From positions 1 to 58,451 of the forward strand of contig DISK01000002.1 of the NCBI GenBank assembly GCA_002421905.1: 58,451 nt of DNA, written 5' to 3'. Below, one piece after another: positions 9,949-17,720 of this stretch. The notes under the pieces were generated by a model. The model was not told where the DNA came from, ran no database searches, and was given only the letters and a program-made list of their open reading frames with translations. This stretch comes from Micavibrio sp. UBA6212. GTDB lineage: Bacteria > Pseudomonadota > Alphaproteobacteria > Micavibrionales > Micavibrionaceae. A program made the translations under genes and the position numbers. The stretch's first letter is position 1, and each line of letters begins with the position of its first letter.

Positions 9949-10569
9949 TTAAGAGTCGGATGTTTTGATGGGCTCATCAAGGCCAAGAGTTTCATTCAAA
10001 AGTGAATTGAGTGATTTCTCGGTTTGATCCATATTCTTTTTCAGTTTCAGGCAGGCGTCCTTTTCGGTCACGGGAACCGCTTTAACCCCTGCATCGCGGT
10101 AATCGACCGCTTCGTCAAACATTTTCAAATATTTTCGCACCGAAGACGGTTGTGTGAATCCTTGTAACAGAATCATTTTATCCAGCTTCTTGCGGGCAGA
10201 TTTCATCGTTGGGCGCAAAGCATCTTTCCATGTTCTTAGACGATCAGTCATATCATCAGCGATATCCGGATTGGCTTCTGAGCAGGAAGAAACAGCCTTT
10301 CCAACGGACATCTGGACGTCTTCGACTGCGCGGATTGTCCGATAGGTTTGTTCAATGGCGCGGAACTGGAGCAACTGGTTTTCATCAAGATCCTTGGTCA
10401 TCAGATCGGTTGCGTCGTCCAGACGGGTGACAGGTGTCTCTTCCTTCTTCTTCGCTTGATCCTCATTCTTTGTCTCTGCCGCCCATGATACGGGGGACAT
10501 CACGCCCAACACCAAAAAAGCTGTCAGTAGCGAGCAAAGACTATTTTGTCTGGTTATAAATCCTGTCAT
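9949..10569 (-). CDS. Exported helical protein of unknown function
   Basis: 206 residues, no family recognised. A signal peptide is clear (charged start, hydrophobic LLTAFLVLGVMSPVSWA, cleavage after SWA-AE near residue 30). The mature part begins with a charged Lys/Glu stretch and is otherwise helical, with two cysteines (CSEAN.., DACLK..) that could form a periplasmic disulfide. An AAAGG site stands upstream of the ATG. It follows rne on the same strand and precedes the glycosyltransferase by 20 bp, so it may share the latter's transcript. Periplasmic location is likely; role unknown. Confidence 0.75.
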   Translation of the reverse strand: MTGFITRQNSLCSLLTAFLVLGVMSPVSWAAETKNEDQAKKKEETPVTRLDDATDLMTKDLDENQLLQFRAIEQTYRTIRAVEDVQMSVGKAVSSCSEANPDIADDMTDRLRTWKDALRPTMKSARKKLDKMILLQGFTQPSSVRKYLKMFDEAVDYRDAGVKAVPVTEKDACLKLKKNMDQTEKSLNSLLNETLGLDEPIKTSDS

Positions 10570-10603
10570 CTTTTTACACCTTTCCTATCTTGAATATAGA
10601 AAG

Positions 10604-10635
10604 AGGGGAGAAAAAGCGAAGCTTCTGTCTCCCCT
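10604..10635 (-). terminator. Hairpin after rne, possible terminator
   Basis: AGGGGAGA (10604-10611) pairs with TCTCCCCT (10628-10635), an 8-bp perfect stem with a 16-nt loop that holds a smaller GAAGCTTC palindrome. It follows the rne stop by about 15 bases. The T-run on the minus strand is weak, so termination may be partial or Rho-dependent. Confidence 0.5.
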
Positions 10636-10649
10636 GATTTTATTGGCTA

Positions 10650-13592
10650 TTAGACGAAACGGTTCCACCAACCTTTTTTCTTGTCTTGCGAGTCTTGGGA
10701 GTCTTGCGATCCCTCTCGGTTCTCCCGCACCTCTTGATGTCCAACATCATTGGAAGGAGGAGATGCCGCCATTATAGCCGGAGAGTCCTGAGGCTCTGCA
10801 GGTTTTACTTCTGCGTCCTTATTCTTTGGAGAAGCACCGAAACGTTTCGCCTTGATTCCACTGCCCTGACGTTCGGGTTGTGGCTGAGGAGCATGTCCTT
10901 CTTCCCGATTGGATTTATGAGAAGATTTCGTAGGCTTTGCAGATGCGTCTTCTTCCACATTTCCGGCAGGCCTATCACTCCGAGGCTCTGATTGATGATT
11001 TTCATTTTCCTGATCGTTGTTCGGTCTGCGGTTACGTCCACGTCTGGGGCGTTTATTTTCTTGCCCATCATCATCCGATTTTGGGCGGCGGTTGTTGTTG
11101 CGGCGAGGTTTTTCCTGATCCTGATTTTCCGAATCCACTTCCAAATTTTCGGAAACTTCATCCTGATCTTCATCAGCATCCTGCTGCCCTTCGGCATTAT
11201 TTCTCACAGGGTTCGATTTACGAGGTGTCCCCTCTTCATCATCCCCTTCTTCGTCTTCTTCCACAACGGCCTTGATGCTTTCAATACTGTGCCCCGTAGG
11301 TGCCAGTTCATCATCTACGCGGACAAAGACAGTAAAGCCGTAACGGCGTTCGATATCAGCCAGCATTTCGCGTTTCTGGTTCAGGATATAAAGCGCAATT
11401 TGATTCGGGACAGACAGGAAGACCTGTGATGCCCGATTGCGGATACCTTCTTCTTCCAAGCCACGAAGAGCCATGATTGTTGCCGAATCAACCGTGCGAA
11501 TATTGCCAACACCTTTACAATGCGGACATTTTTCGAATTGGGCTTCGGTTAGACTTGGATTAAGGCGCTGGCGAGAAAGTTCAAGCAAGCCGAAAGACGA
11601 AATGCGTCCCACCTGAATTCTGGCACGATCGGTTGAGAGCGCTTCACGCAAACGACGTTCAACTTTGCCGTTATTTCGGCTTTCTTCCATATCAATAAAG
11701 TCGATGACAACAAGTCCACCCAAGTCACGCAAGCGCAACTGACGCGCCACTTCATCGGCGGCTTCAAGATTGGTTTTCAGCGCAGTTTCCTCAATATGAC
11801 GTTCCTTGGTTGCACGTCCAGAGTTCACATCAATTGATACCAGAGCTTCTGTCGGATTAATGACCAGATAGCCCCCTGATTTCAGCTCAACAGTTGGTTC
11901 ACCCATCGATGCAATCTGGTTTTCAACCTGATAGCGATGGAAGAGAGGAATCTTGTCTTCTTTATATTGTTTGACCTTTTTAACGCTCGACGGCATTAAA
12001 AGTTTCATAAATTCCTTGGCCTGTTTGTAGCCTTCGGCTCCAGAAACCAGAATTTCCTCGATCTCGCTGGCATAAATATCCCGCACAGCACGTTTGACCA
12101 AATCGCCTTCCTCGTACACCAAAGCTGGCGCAGATGATTGCAAAGTCAGGTCTCGGATGTTGTTCCACAGACGCATCAAATAATCGAGGTCACGTTTAAT
12201 CTCGTCTTGCTTGCGTTCAACACCAGCAGTTCTGAGAATGACAGACATACCTTGAGGTGTTCCAAGTTCACGCAAAATATCGCGCATACGTTTGCGTTCA
12301 GCAAAGCTGGCAATCTTGCGGGAAACACCACCCCCACGAGAGGAGTTTGGCATCAAAACGCAATAGCGTCCTGGCAAAGACAGATAGGTTGTGACAGCCG
12401 CCCCTTTATTGCCACGCTCTTCCTTTTGAACCTGGATGAGCATGATCTGGCCGCGTTTAATCACTTCCTGAATTTTGTAGTTACGGTGGAGAGATGGGCG
12501 GAATGGTTGATCCGTATCAACACCTTCACCTCCAACCAGCTCGACCTGACGGTTCTGCATGGATTTACGACCATTATTATTGCGGTTATTGCGACCACGG
12601 AAACGTCCGGAACCACCACGGCCACGGCGGTTGTTCTGGCGTTTTTCTCTGGCTTCTTCTTCCTGAGCCAATGCCAATTCATGATCAACATCCTGATTAT
12701 CAATCTGAAATGCCAACCAGACAGAGCGTTTTTTGACTCCGTTTTCGGAATGGCGGTAATGCAACCGCACCCGCACAACATCTTCACGCGTTTTCGCCAG
12801 CTCTTCAATTTTAAGAGCTAAATCCTGATCGAACGAAAAAGATTCCTTTTCGTCTGTTGCAATAACTTCCAATGTTTCAGGGTCAATCTCGGTGACACCA
12901 CGATACACAAATTTATGACGGGCAACCGGCGCTTCACCTTCTTGAGTTCCGCTTTCAGCGGTTTCTACAGATTGTGTATTTTCTTGTTCTGATTCTCCGG
13001 CAGTGTCTTCCTCGCCTTCTTCAGCTTCTTCAGCCTCATCGACATCTTCGTCTTCTTCCGAACTTTCCTCTTCAGAAGTTTCTTCTGCCGATTCTTCTTC
13101 TACGGCTGGCTCTGCTTGTTCATCAGAGACCACTTCCGTTTCAGATTCGTCTGCGACATCTTCTGTTACGTCTTCAGGCAGGATTGCCAGATCTTCAGAA
13201 TTTTCATCAGATTTTTCATCCTTGGATTTTTTGGCCTCTTGTGCTGCCAAAGAGGCTTCCTCTGCCGCGATAGCCGCTTCTTCGGCCGCCAGAGCTGCTT
13301 CATATTCAGCTTGTTGGGCGGCAATCAACGCTTCTCGGTCAGAGACAGGAATGCGGAAATAGTCAGGGTGGATTTCAGAGAAAGGGAGGAAACCATGGCG
13401 ATTTCCGCCATAATTCACAAAGGCCGCCTGCAAGGATGGTTCCACCCTTGTGACCTTTGCTAGAAAGATGTTCCCTTTGATTTGTTTACGAACTTTACTT
13501 TCATAATCAAATTCGATCAGTTTGTTGCCATCTACAACAGAGACGCGCGTTTCCTCAACATGGGTCGCGTCAATCAGCATTCTTTTTGCCAT
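10650..13592 (-). CDS. rne: Ribonuclease E
   Basis: Endoribonuclease of mRNA decay and rRNA/tRNA processing, normally membrane-associated scaffold of the degradosome. 980 residues. The S1 domain starts near residue 35 but is interrupted by a long Ala/Glu-rich acidic insertion (about 90-225), a known alphaproteobacterial feature. The DNase I-like catalytic region has VSIDVNSGRATKERHIEETA and VVIDFIDM (metal-binding Asp), and the zinc-link CPHC follows in FEKCPHCKGVGNIRT. The C-terminal third is disordered, with Arg/Asn/Gln-rich and acidic stretches likely to bind RNA and partners, ending in KKGWWNRFV. A 364-bp leader precedes it, where autoregulation would be expected. Confidence 0.97.
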   Translation of the reverse strand: MAKRMLIDATHVEETRVSVVDGNKLIEFDYESKVRKQIKGNIFLAKVTRVEPSLQAAFVNYGGNRHGFLPFSEIHPDYFRIPVSDREALIAAQQAEYEAALAAEEAAIAAEEASLAAQEAKKSKDEKSDENSEDLAILPEDVTEDVADESETEVVSDEQAEPAVEEESAEETSEEESSEEDEDVDEAEEAEEGEEDTAGESEQENTQSVETAESGTQEGEAPVARHKFVYRGVTEIDPETLEVIATDEKESFSFDQDLALKIEELAKTREDVVRVRLHYRHSENGVKKRSVWLAFQIDNQDVDHELALAQEEEAREKRQNNRRGRGGSGRFRGRNNRNNNGRKSMQNRQVELVGGEGVDTDQPFRPSLHRNYKIQEVIKRGQIMLIQVQKEERGNKGAAVTTYLSLPGRYCVLMPNSSRGGGVSRKIASFAERKRMRDILRELGTPQGMSVILRTAGVERKQDEIKRDLDYLMRLWNNIRDLTLQSSAPALVYEEGDLVKRAVRDIYASEIEEILVSGAEGYKQAKEFMKLLMPSSVKKVKQYKEDKIPLFHRYQVENQIASMGEPTVELKSGGYLVINPTEALVSIDVNSGRATKERHIEETALKTNLEAADEVARQLRLRDLGGLVVIDFIDMEESRNNGKVERRLREALSTDRARIQVGRISSFGLLELSRQRLNPSLTEAQFEKCPHCKGVGNIRTVDSATIMALRGLEEEGIRNRASQVFLSVPNQIALYILNQKREMLADIERRYGFTVFVRVDDELAPTGHSIESIKAVVEEDEEGDDEEGTPRKSNPVRNNAEGQQDADEDQDEVSENLEVDSENQDQEKPRRNNNRRPKSDDDGQENKRPRRGRNRRPNNDQENENHQSEPRSDRPAGNVEEDASAKPTKSSHKSNREEGHAPQPQPERQGSGIKAKRFGASPKNKDAEVKPAEPQDSPAIMAASPPSNDVGHQEVRENREGSQDSQDSQDKKKGWWNRFV

Positions 13593-13956
13593 TTATATAT
13601 AAACTCCTGGTACGGAGCAGCGAACCTCATCTGGTCTTTAGTGCGACAGAAAAAGACGGTGTGGGCGCTGGCCGCACATCTTTTGAATAATAATAAAACT
13701 TTTTGGGTGTCCTGATTAGCCTTTAACTACAAACAATCTTACCCTGAGAACTTTGCGTTACTTATGTCCTTTGGTAGATCGTATGGGCCAGAAAGCCAAA
13801 ATCAGGACTTTCCTACCTTGCGCCAGCGCTAGCGAAACCTTTCTCGATTCAAACGCGTGCTAAAACTCCGGCGGTCGCAGGATCGACATTATAGAGGTTC
13901 CAGATTTTTAACAATCAAAAAGTTTGAGGGCATGATTTCAGTCACTGAAATTGTAA
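13593..13956 (-). other. Intergenic region, presumed rne 5' leader
   Basis: 364 bp without a credible gene. The rne ATG is preceded by AGGAG at about 11 bases. A GC-rich hairpin-forming segment around 13660-13678 (GTG.GGC CAGC GCC.CAC on the minus strand) lies in the proximal leader and an AT-rich stretch follows near 13685-13740. rne leaders in other bacteria mediate feedback by RNase E itself; whether this one does is inference. No conserved element that I can name is recognised. Confidence 0.4.
13935..13951. repeat. 17-bp perfect inverted repeat
   Basis: ATTTCAGTCACTGAAAT: 8-bp arms around a single central base, 6 bp beyond the stop codon of the DUF433/DUF5615-like gene. Too short a loop for a good RNA hairpin and no T-run, so a protein-binding site is as likely as a terminator. 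Confidence 0.55.
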
Positions 13957-14622
13957 TTAGAATAGCGGATGGCAGCCATTACCTGCAGAGAGGCTGCACA
14001 CTTTATGTAAATTTTCTCTCATTATGTGGCCGATTTCGCCGGCATGTTGGGTAAAAAGGCCAACCAAACCATCTACCGAAACATTTTCTGTGACATAGAT
14101 CAAAAATGGGGCCACCCTTTCCGACCTTGGAGGCTCATATTTTAGCACACCCAGAAAATCCCGATCGCGCGTGACCAATGCCGCAAAATTTTGGTCTGTT
14201 GCGTATTCCCAAATCTGTATATCCGGCGTTTTCTTGCCCGCCAAGCCTTCTGCCTCGACATGGGTACTCCAGCCAAAAGCCTTCGATAAGGGCACGGTGG
14301 CCAGTGGCGGAGTGCATTCGTCCAACATCAGAACACGTTGACTTGGCTCCGGCAGATCAAGAGGATTAGCCAGATCCGACCCAAACCGATGAATATAAAG
14401 ACGCGCGGCCTCTATATCAGCAGGCTTTAATCCACGTATTTGTATTACAGACAGAATATCTTTGTTCGACATGTCCGGATTATCATTGATGGCCTCAATC
14501 ACCTGTGCCAAAGGAACATTTCGTTTTTGCTGATCCCCGACCATAAAATGGAGGCCATCTTCTATCCGGTGAATACGGCCCATTGTCTTGCGCGTCTGCC
14601 CTGCCATTTTTTTCGCCATCAT
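13957..14622 (-). CDS. DUF433-like / DUF5615 (PIN-like) fusion protein
   Basis: 221 residues that appear to join two domains usually encoded as separate neighbouring genes. Residues about 17-80 (IHRIEDGLHFMVGDQQKRNV, LAQVIEAINDNPDMSNKDIL, GLKPADIEAARLYI) resemble DUF433, a small HTH antitoxin-like domain. Residues about 92-185 (RVLMLDECTPPLATVPLSKA, GWSTHVEAEGLAGKKTPD, NFAALVTRDRDFLG) resemble DUF5615, a PIN-like/Mut7-C nuclease fold with its acidic residues (LDE, TRDRDF) present. The ATG has a GGAG site 5 bases upstream. It lies alone between rne and amiC, on the rne strand. A self-contained toxin-antitoxin-type protein is the leading guess; the domain calls are by eye. Confidence 0.6.
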   Translation of the reverse strand: MMAKKMAGQTRKTMGRIHRIEDGLHFMVGDQQKRNVPLAQVIEAINDNPDMSNKDILSVIQIRGLKPADIEAARLYIHRFGSDLANPLDLPEPSQRVLMLDECTPPLATVPLSKAFGWSTHVEAEGLAGKKTPDIQIWEYATDQNFAALVTRDRDFLGVLKYEPPRSERVAPFLIYVTENVSVDGLVGLFTQHAGEIGHIMRENLHKVCSLSAGNGCHPLF

Positions 14623-14778
14623 ATCATCTCCACAGCTTATCGCTTATGACAATAATATTATTCTGTCAATTCATTATTTTCCATTTCCTCTTTTCTTTTA
14701 CCACGGCTCTATATTAGACTGGGGTTAACCTCTTTGATTTTCTTTTCCGTTCAGGATTGTTTGATTAGTCTGACCACC

Positions 14779-16029
14779 ATGCTCGACAAGCTCGCCTATA
14801 TTCTTTGCCTTCTTCTGTTTGTGATGATCTGGTCATCAGAAGCGATGGCGCTTGACGTTACGTCAATAAGATTTGGGGCTCATTCGGATAAAGAGCGTGC
14901 CGTCATTGATTTATCAGGCCCAACGGACTTCCGGACCTTTGTCCTGCAATCCCCCAGCCGCATCGTCATCGACATGGATGATTTCAAATGGCACACCGCC
15001 ACCATCACCAAAGGCACCGGCGTGTCAGTCAATGATGTCCGGTTTGGATCCCTAGGAAGCGGCAAAGGACGATTGGTATTTGAAACACCATCCCCTGTTC
15101 TTATTCAATCCGCATTCCTTTTACCAAAAGGGAATGGATTACCTGACCGGTTGGTGGTCGATTTCAAAACAACCACCACAGATGTTGCCCCACAATTGAG
15201 CGGGCAAATTTTGGGGACGATGACGACTTCTGCCCCCCAGCAAGGATTTGATATCGCCTCGGCTGCACAAGGTGGAATTCCATTACCACCACGAAAAAAT
15301 GTCCCCGATGCCCGCTCTCCTCACTATGCGGTGCCCCCTGCTGAAAAGCCGCTAATTATCATAGATGCAGGTCACGGAGGGCAAGACCCTGGTGCGCGTG
15401 GTGCCAACGGGATGTATGAAAAAACCATTGTGCTGGCCGTTGCCCACGAGTTGCGCAAACAACTGGAAGACAGTGGGAAATATCGCGTCAAGATGACCCG
15501 TGAAACGGACGTCTTTATTCCTTTAAGAGGACGGGTGAACTTCGCCCGCAAGAATAAGGGGGATTTGTTTGTTTCTTTGCACGCAGATTCGATCAGCAAT
15601 TCCGGCGTGACGGGAGCCTCTGTCTATACTTTGTCAGATAAAGCATCAGATAAAGAAACCGAGAAACTGGCCGAACGTGAAAATAAATCCGACCTGATTG
15701 CCGGTGTTGATTTATCCAAACAAGAAGATGATGTCGCGGGCATTTTGATTGATCTGGCCGCGCGGGATACCATGAACCAATCCAAGTTTCTGGCCAATAC
15801 GGTGGTCGGAAACTTTAACCATACGGGAATCAAGACTCTGGACTCGGCCCATCGTTCTGCCGGGTTTGCTGTTTTGAAGGCCATGGATATTCCGTCCATT
15901 CTGGTCGAGATGGGTTATCTGACAAATCGAGGAGAAGTCGAACGATTGAGTTCTGCGCCTTACCGCAAAAAAATTGCGAGTGCCCTCAAATCTTCTATAG
16001 ACAACTATTTCCAGAAAATTTCAAAATAA
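14779..16029 (+). CDS. amiC: N-acetylmuramoyl-L-alanine amidase AmiC
   Basis: Periplasmic zinc amidase that cuts the peptide from glycan strands, chiefly during daughter-cell separation. I start it at the ATG at 14779, which gives a clean signal peptide (LAYILCLLLFVMIWSSEAMA); upstream TTG starts at 14734 and 14761 are less likely. An N-terminal AMIN domain (LDVTSIRFGAHSDKERAVID onward) targets septal peptidoglycan. The Amidase_3 domain has IIDAGHGGQDPGARG (His), YEKTIVLAVA (Glu), LFVSLHADS (His) and SILVEMGYLTNRGE (catalytic Glu). It is followed by two small lipoprotein genes and, convergently, an L,D-transpeptidase: a cell-wall neighbourhood. Confidence 0.95.
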   Translation: MLDKLAYILCLLLFVMIWSSEAMALDVTSIRFGAHSDKERAVIDLSGPTDFRTFVLQSPSRIVIDMDDFKWHTATITKGTGVSVNDVRFGSLGSGKGRLVFETPSPVLIQSAFLLPKGNGLPDRLVVDFKTTTTDVAPQLSGQILGTMTTSAPQQGFDIASAAQGGIPLPPRKNVPDARSPHYAVPPAEKPLIIIDAGHGGQDPGARGANGMYEKTIVLAVAHELRKQLEDSGKYRVKMTRETDVFIPLRGRVNFARKNKGDLFVSLHADSISNSGVTGASVYTLSDKASDKETEKLAERENKSDLIAGVDLSKQEDDVAGILIDLAARDTMNQSKFLANTVVGNFNHTGIKTLDSAHRSAGFAVLKAMDIPSILVEMGYLTNRGEVERLSSAPYRKKIASALKSSIDNYFQKISK

Positions 16030-16192
16030 GGTGTTTGCGTTGGCTTTCTGGGGCTTTCTGGGGTTTTCTGGCAAAAATGCCGCCTTCACCGCAAATCGGG
16101 GATTGTAACAACTAACTTTTTGATCTACCTTGTTTTCCTCTGTCTCTTGGAGGAGAAAAATTTTTTTAACGTTCAAATATGAGGATTTCAAA

Positions 16193-16384
16193 ATGAAAGC
16201 ACTTATCGCCACTGTTTGCCTGATCGGATCTACTGTTGCCTTGACCGCTTGTGACACCACAGGTGAAGGTTATGTTGATACACAACCACCTTATGCTGCT
16301 GAACGCACTGCCGGTGGAGCTCAAACTGCTCCTGCTCCAGTTATGAGCGCAGAACCAGTTTTCGAGAAAAAAGTTACCAAGTAG
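16193..16384 (+). CDS. Small lipoprotein LP1 with C-terminal FEKKVTK tail
   Basis: 63 residues; the ATG is fixed by a GAGGA site 7 bases upstream. A lipoprotein signal peptide ends in the lipobox LTAC with Cys20, leaving about 44 residues that are Pro/Ala/Thr-rich and finish in SAEPVFEKKVTK. Residue 2 after Cys is Asp (C-D-T), a Lol-avoidance residue in enterics, though that rule is uncertain in alphaproteobacteria. The last 12 residues are almost identical to those of the next gene. No named family is recognised; entericidin-like or Lpp-like small lipoproteins are the nearest comparisons. Its own terminator follows. Confidence 0.85.
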   Translation: MKALIATVCLIGSTVALTACDTTGEGYVDTQPPYAAERTAGGAQTAPAPVMSAEPVFEKKVTK

Positions 16385-16389
16385 TTTTT
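16346..16389 (+). repeat. 44-bp direct repeat, copy 1
   Basis: Matches 16619-16662 with one mismatch (G to A at 16373, Val to Ile). It covers the last 12 codons, the stop codon and the first T's after it in LP1 and LP2. Near identity even at silent and non-coding positions points to recent duplication or gene conversion. Confidence 0.95.
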
Positions 16390-16422
16390 AAGCTCTTGTA
16401 GCTTAACCAGATATCTGGTGCA

Positions 16423-16448
16423 AAAAGGCCACGTTCGTGTGGCCTTTT
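16423..16448 (+). terminator. Rho-independent terminator after LP1
   Basis: AAAAGGCCAC and GTGGCCTTTT form a 10-bp stem with a 6-nt loop ending in a T tract, about 40 bp after the LP1 stop. It separates LP1 and LP2 transcripts, so LP2 should have its own promoter in the following 80 bp. Confidence 0.88.
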
Positions 16449-16531
16449 CTGTTATATTGCATTTTCCCACTTGCGGAATTACGGCGGCTCAAGTATTGGC
16501 TTGTTAAACGTCCCATAAATGGAGAATTTCA

Positions 16532-16657
16532 ATGAAAAAAGCTGTTTTGTCTTTCTGCCTTCTGGCTTCTACACTGGCTCTGGCTGCTTGCAGCACTGCC
16601 CAGTCTTCTGATGTCAAAAGCGCAGAACCAGTTTTCGAGAAAAAAATTACCAAGTAG
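16532..16657 (+). CDS. Tiny lipoprotein LP2 with C-terminal FEKKITK tail
   Basis: Only 41 residues. The ATG is 6 bases after a GGAGA site. The signal peptide MKKAVLSFCLLASTLALAAC has a lipobox LAAC with Cys20, so the mature lipoprotein is only about 22 residues: CSTAQSSDVK followed by SAEPVFEKKITK. The tail equals that of LP1 except for one Val/Ile change and the genes share a 44-bp near-perfect repeat, so they are paralogues or share a converted end. The conserved tail, terminal lysine and retained ribosome-binding site argue it is translated. A bidirectional terminator follows. Function unknown; see findings for the tether idea. Confidence 0.85.
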   Translation: MKKAVLSFCLLASTLALAACSTAQSSDVKSAEPVFEKKITK

Positions 16658-16662
16658 TTTTT
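16619..16662 (+). repeat. 44-bp direct repeat, copy 2
   Basis: Second copy of the repeat at 16346-16389, 273 bp downstream, spanning the end of LP2 and its stop codon. Confidence 0.95.
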
Positions 16663-16676
16663 TAATCGATAAACGT

Positions 16677-16708
16677 AAAAAAGCTGAACAATTTGTTCAG
16701 CTTTTTTT
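16677..16708. terminator. Bidirectional terminator between LP2 and ldt
   Basis: Stem GCTGAAC/GTTCAGC (16683-16689 with 16695-16701), extended by A-run on one side and T-run on the other, so it works as an intrinsic terminator in both directions, for LP2 on plus and for icd-ldt on minus. Confidence 0.9.
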
Positions 16709-16713
16709 ATGGG

Positions 16714-17715
16714 TTAGTTTCCAGTTTTTATATTTTGTGCTTCTCTTTGCCCTTCGGCCTTTTCAGCGATCTTGATCGGATATCCTCGCCGTTCTTTCAC
16801 CACTTTGCGAATTTTCGGCCAGTCCAAGGTTTCTACTGAAGGTCCTGCGACACGCATAACATAGCTCAAATCTTTTTCCGAAAGCTGATAATCCGGAATG
16901 GCCCCTTCCCGTTCCATTAACGTGGCCTGCTCTTGAGTCGGGTGAACTTCCAGATAGAGCGCATTGCCAATCCATGCCGCCTTAATCGGTTGATCGACGA
17001 CGGTTACTTTGGTGCCTACCGGAATCATCGAAAACATTTGAGTGATATCTTCAGGGAACATACGGATACATCCGCTGCTGACCCGACGACCAATCCCGTA
17101 CGGCTTGTTGGTGCCGTGGATGGCTATTTGAGGAAATCCCAAATATAGCGCATGCGACCCCATTGGGTTTTCGGGACCAGGGGGAACAAATGACGGCAAG
17201 GTCGGGTCTTCTTTTCTCATCCGCGGGGTCGGCGTCCATGTCGGCCCGTCTTTCTTGCGTACCACTGTTGTACTTCCAGATGGAGTGCGCAATCCTTCCC
17301 GTCCAATTCCTATCGGAAATGTTGTGGGGGGGGCATAAGCTGATTTGTAATAATATAGACGCATTTCTGCCAAGTTAATGACCACACCATCATGAGGTGC
17401 ATCAGGCAAAATATTCATGGTTGGAATAATTATATTTGCGCCGGAACCTGGGATCCAAGGATCAAGCGTCGGGTTAGCTGCCCGCATTTCAACAAAGCCC
17501 ACCCCATATTGCCGACCAACATGCACCAGCGTATCTTCATAGCTGGCTGTTGTTTCCTGCATTTGCCCGATATAGGTATCGGTGAATTTCTTTTTCTGGA
17601 TATCCTTATGCGGCTCGGCTTGTGCTTTGGTCGCCGCAAAGGATAAATCGCCCGTCGTGGAGATTAACACCGCCGACAGACACAGGAGGAACAAGGCTTT
17701 ATTTCTTATCATCAT
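16714..17715 (-). CDS. L,D-transpeptidase (YkuD domain, ErfK/YbiS-like)
   Basis: Periplasmic cysteine enzyme of 333 residues. The signal peptide is KALFLLCLSAVLISTTGDLSFA. A LysM-like region (EDTLVHVGRQYGVGFVEMRAANPTLDPW, about 60-95) precedes the YkuD domain, with catalytic HGTNKPYGIGRRVSSGCIRM (His and Cys). This layout is that of the ErfK/YbiS/YcfS/YnhG group, which in E. coli join Braun lipoprotein to, or 3-3 crosslink, peptidoglycan; in other alphaproteobacteria such enzymes tether outer-membrane barrels. The C-terminus is a charged tail. Five bases after icd, so cotranscribed with it, and convergent with the two small lipoprotein genes. Confidence 0.93.
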   Translation of the reverse strand: MMIRNKALFLLCLSAVLISTTGDLSFAATKAQAEPHKDIQKKKFTDTYIGQMQETTASYEDTLVHVGRQYGVGFVEMRAANPTLDPWIPGSGANIIIPTMNILPDAPHDGVVINLAEMRLYYYKSAYAPPTTFPIGIGREGLRTPSGSTTVVRKKDGPTWTPTPRMRKEDPTLPSFVPPGPENPMGSHALYLGFPQIAIHGTNKPYGIGRRVSSGCIRMFPEDITQMFSMIPVGTKVTVVDQPIKAAWIGNALYLEVHPTQEQATLMEREGAIPDYQLSEKDLSYVMRVAGPSVETLDWPKIRKVVKERRGYPIKIAEKAEGQREAQNIKTGN

Positions 17716-17720
17716 TAACT

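Noticed and set aside
12138..12821. 227-codon frame opposite rne
   Set aside because: Complement of the conserved RNase E catalytic region; coding signal belongs to the minus strand.
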